A stretch of DNA of 64,000 nucleotides from Nocardioides sp. GY 10113 (GTDB lineage: Bacteria > Actinomycetota > Actinomycetes > Propionibacteriales > Nocardioidaceae): NCBI RefSeq assembly GCF_004919105.1, contig NZ_STGK01000014.1, positions 49,790-113,789 on the forward strand, given 5' to 3'. Position numbers and translations under genes: made by a program. Each line of letters begins with the position of its first letter. Within the stretch, counting starts at the first letter, position 1. This document shows, one piece after another, positions 62,611-64,000 of this stretch. A model generated the notes under the pieces. That model saw nothing but the letters and a program-made list of their open reading frames with translations, did not search any database and had not been told where the DNA came from.

Positions 62611-62758
62611 GTCGTGTGCCTCAGACCCCGCGGCGGTGGTGGGTCGTGTGCGTCGGAGCGCGCGGCGGTGGTGGGTCGTGTGCCTCAGACCCCGCGGCGG
62701 TGGTGGGGCGTGTGCCTCAGACCCCGCGGCGGTGGTGGGGCGTGTGCCTGAGAGCCGC
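62611..62758. repeat. 32-bp tandem repeat array (four full copies and one partial)
   Basis: Copies begin at 62611, 62643, 62675 and 62707, with a partial at 62739, an exact 32-bp period. Each begins GTCGTGTGCCTCAG (or GGCGTG) and continues with CCCCGCGGCGGTGGTG. There are no spacers, so it is not a CRISPR array. Each copy carries the family A left arm. Confidence 0.88.
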
Positions 62759-62803
62759 CGTGTGCCCCACACCCCGCTATACCGATGCCTCAGGCACACG
62801 GCC
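62739..62803. repeat. Family A palindromic repeat
   Basis: CGTGTGCCTGAG (62741-62752) pairs with CTCAGGCACACG (62789-62800). An alternative inner left arm GCCGTGTGCC also pairs with GGCACACGGC. The copy joins the end of the tandem array. Confidence 0.75.
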
Positions 62804-62828
62804 CGTGCAGCCGCCCACGCCGAACCGC

Positions 62829-62876
62829 CTCGTGTGCCCCACAACCCGGAATTCCGATGCCTCAGGCACACGACCC
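62829..62876. repeat. Family A palindromic repeat
   Basis: TCGTGTGCC (62830-62838) pairs with GGCACACGA (62865-62873), and the interior has a second palindrome CGGAATTCCG. It lies 80 bp upstream of the AbiEi/DUF559-like gene. Confidence 0.78.
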
Positions 62877-62956
62877 ACCAGAGTCTGGCCAGGGCAATCC
62901 TGTGGACAACGAACATCGCAGGATTGCCGGGCCACCTGACGAGGCATCGAGGCGGC

Positions 62957-63871
62957 ATGAACCACGACATCGAAGCACTCGCACGCCGCCAGTCCGGCAT
63001 GCTCGCCCGGCGCCAGTTGACCGCCCGCGGGATCGGGTGGAACGCGGTGGACCGCCAGGTCGCGGCCGGCCGATGGGCGACTCGCACGCCCCGTGTGATC
63101 AGCACGTTCACCGGCGAGCTGACCGTCGACCAACAGCGCTGGCTGGGCGTACTCCACGCTGGCCCATGCAGCCTGCTCGGCGGTCTGACCGCGGGCGCGC
63201 GGCACGGCCTGGTCGGGTGGGAGCGCGCCACCATCACGGTGCTGGTCGACGACGAGCTCGCGTTCGAACCGGTGCCGGGAGTGCGCTTCTTCCGATCCCG
63301 CCGCCCGTTCGGACTGCTCGCGTCGCCCAAGTCGGGGCTGCCGTCCTGCCACCTCGAACCCGCCCTGCTGCTGTGGGCCGCGTACGACGCCCCCTTGCGG
63401 CCGGCGTACGGGGTGCTCGCGGCGGCTGTCCAGCAGGGGCTGACCACCCCCGACCGCCTGCTGGAGTGGATCAGGGTGCTCAAGCCGCTGCGACGAGCTC
63501 CGGGGTTCCGGGCGATGATGCGTGACATCGAGGGCGGCGCGCACTCGACGGCGGAGCGGGACGTGCTGCGGATGTGTCGTCGCTACGGCTGGCCCGAACC
63601 GCAGACGCAGAACACGCGGACCGATGCCGACGGCCGCCAGCGCTGGACCGACTGCGAGTGGCGACTGGGCGACGGGACGACGCTGGTCCTCGAGGTCGAC
63701 GGCAGCTTCCACATGGCGGCGAGCCAGTGGGAGGCCGACATCCGCCGCTCCCGGAGGCTCACCGCGCCCGGTCGCCTGCTCATCAGGGCGACCGCGTTCG
63801 AGGTGCGTCACGAGCCCCACGAGGTCGCGCGCGACCTGATCGCGCTCGGCTTGGTTCCGCGCGCCGCGTGA
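62957..63871 (+). CDS. AbiEi-type N-terminal domain plus DUF559/Vsr-like nuclease-fold protein
   Basis: A 304-residue protein. Residues 1-85 (ALARRQSGMLARRQLTARG) match the AbiEi_4 winged-helix domain found in type IV antitoxins. Residues 195-300 resemble the DUF559/Vsr-like endonuclease fold: STAE (197-200), TDCEW with Asp232, LVLEVDGSFH with Glu246, Asp248 and His252, then D261-x2-R264 and LLIRATAFEVR. Related actinobacterial proteins are common but have no proven function. No partner toxin gene (AbiEii) is next to it in the window. Family A palindromes lie on both sides. It could be a nuclease, an orphan antitoxin or the enzyme acting on those repeats. Confidence 0.78.
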   Translation: MNHDIEALARRQSGMLARRQLTARGIGWNAVDRQVAAGRWATRTPRVISTFTGELTVDQQRWLGVLHAGPCSLLGGLTAGARHGLVGWERATITVLVDDELAFEPVPGVRFFRSRRPFGLLASPKSGLPSCHLEPALLLWAAYDAPLRPAYGVLAAAVQQGLTTPDRLLEWIRVLKPLRRAPGFRAMMRDIEGGAHSTAERDVLRMCRRYGWPEPQTQNTRTDADGRQRWTDCEWRLGDGTTLVLEVDGSFHMAASQWEADIRRSRRLTAPGRLLIRATAFEVRHEPHEVARDLIALGLVPRAA

Positions 63872-63880
63872 TCAGCTGGC

Positions 63881-63927
63881 TCGTGTGCCTGACACCCCCG
63901 TATACCGATGCCTCAGGCACACGACCC
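63881..63927. repeat. Family A palindromic repeat
   Basis: TCGTGTGCCTGA (63881-63892) pairs perfectly with TCAGGCACACGA (63913-63924). It starts 10 bp after the AbiEi/DUF559-like stop codon. Its interior CCCGTATACCGATGCC closely matches the copy at 62739. Nothing else is recognised from here to the window end. Confidence 0.85.
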
Positions 63928-64000
63928 ACGCAGGCACCCGGGACTGCTGCACGGACAGGTGACAGTTGGGGTTAGGCCGCCTGGACGGCGGTCGGGGCCA

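Larger units (their letters stand above)
62578..62956. other. 379-bp repeat-rich intergenic region
   Basis: No convincing gene. It consists of a 32-bp tandem array (62611-62758) and family A palindromes (62739-62803 and 62829-62876). A plain stretch with GGACAACGAACATCG follows, directly ahead of the AbiEi/DUF559-like gene. Open frames here are made from repeated codons. Confidence 0.75.

Noticed and set aside
62611..62758. Possible CRISPR array
   Set aside because: The units are contiguous with no spacers, and no cas genes are near.
62616..62939. Open frame of about 107 codons across the repeat cluster
   Set aside because: It is built from the 32-bp tandem array and palindromes, has repeated artificial peptide sequence and no ribosome site, so it is not called a gene.

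Overview
The window is about 70% GC, almost every codon ends in G or C, and many genes overlap by 4 bp (ATGA or GTGA). It contains mycothiol genes (mca, mscR), a DosR/DosS-like pair, a greA/DUF4307/mca block and a guaB-guaB3 / groES-groEL / tsaD-rimI-tsaB-tsaE-alr arrangement like that of mycobacteria. This points to a chromosomal segment of an actinobacterium, most likely in Nocardioidaceae (Nocardioides-like). No rRNA, tRNA, prophage or insertion sequence was seen.

Layout. 1-4.3 kb: end of an acyl-CoA dehydrogenase, a K+-channel-like protein, then an SDR plus ketosteroid-dehydrogenase-like flavoprotein operon opposite its TetR repressor. 4.3-11.9 kb: a GT-C membrane glycosyltransferase, then a hypoxia/dormancy-type island (PPOX protein, two tandem universal stress proteins, DosR-like regulator, DosS-like GAF kinase, flavodoxin) with two DosR-box-like sites. 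12-16 kb: hydroxyacyl-CoA dehydrogenase, an MpaB-family oxygenase facing a TetR gene across a clear operator, and a LysE exporter. 15.9-22.6 kb: mca, DUF4307, greA, ilvA, an AI-2E transporter, metB, msrA. 23-30 kb: a LuxR-type regulator, a secreted subtilase, an alpha/beta hydrolase, an ABC1 kinase, VOC and PPOX proteins. 30.7-39.8 kb: a lipid/steroid block (ChoD-like GMC oxidoreductase, aldehyde dehydrogenase, unknown protein, phosphotransferase, TetR, a two-gene acyl-CoA dehydrogenase) with a perfect match to the KstR operator consensus. 39.9-44.1 kb: guaB3, guaB, zwf. 44.1-48.9 kb: ACT-GNAT protein, AraC regulator, cupin, groEL, groES with CIRCE. 49-55.4 kb: methyltransferase, second MpaB protein, MMPL transporter, MBL hydrolase, mscR. 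55.5-62.6 kb: tsaD, rimI, tsaB, a GNAT-TsaE fusion, a hydrolase, alr and NAD(P)HX repair, a chain of overlapping minus-strand genes. 62.6-64 kb: repeat-rich DNA around a protein with an AbiEi-like head and a DUF559/Vsr-like nuclease tail.

Themes. Several genes serve fatty acid or steroid oxidation under TetR-type control. A second group handles low oxygen and thiol redox. A third is core housekeeping (purines, chaperonin, t6A tRNA modification, alanine racemase). The least explained feature is a family of about 50-bp palindromes built on GGTCGTGTGCCTGA and its complement. It lies between genes at seven or more places, includes a 32-bp tandem array, sits between groES and groEL, and brackets the AbiEi/DUF559 gene. 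A second palindrome family centred on CCGGTCGACCGG occurs twice.
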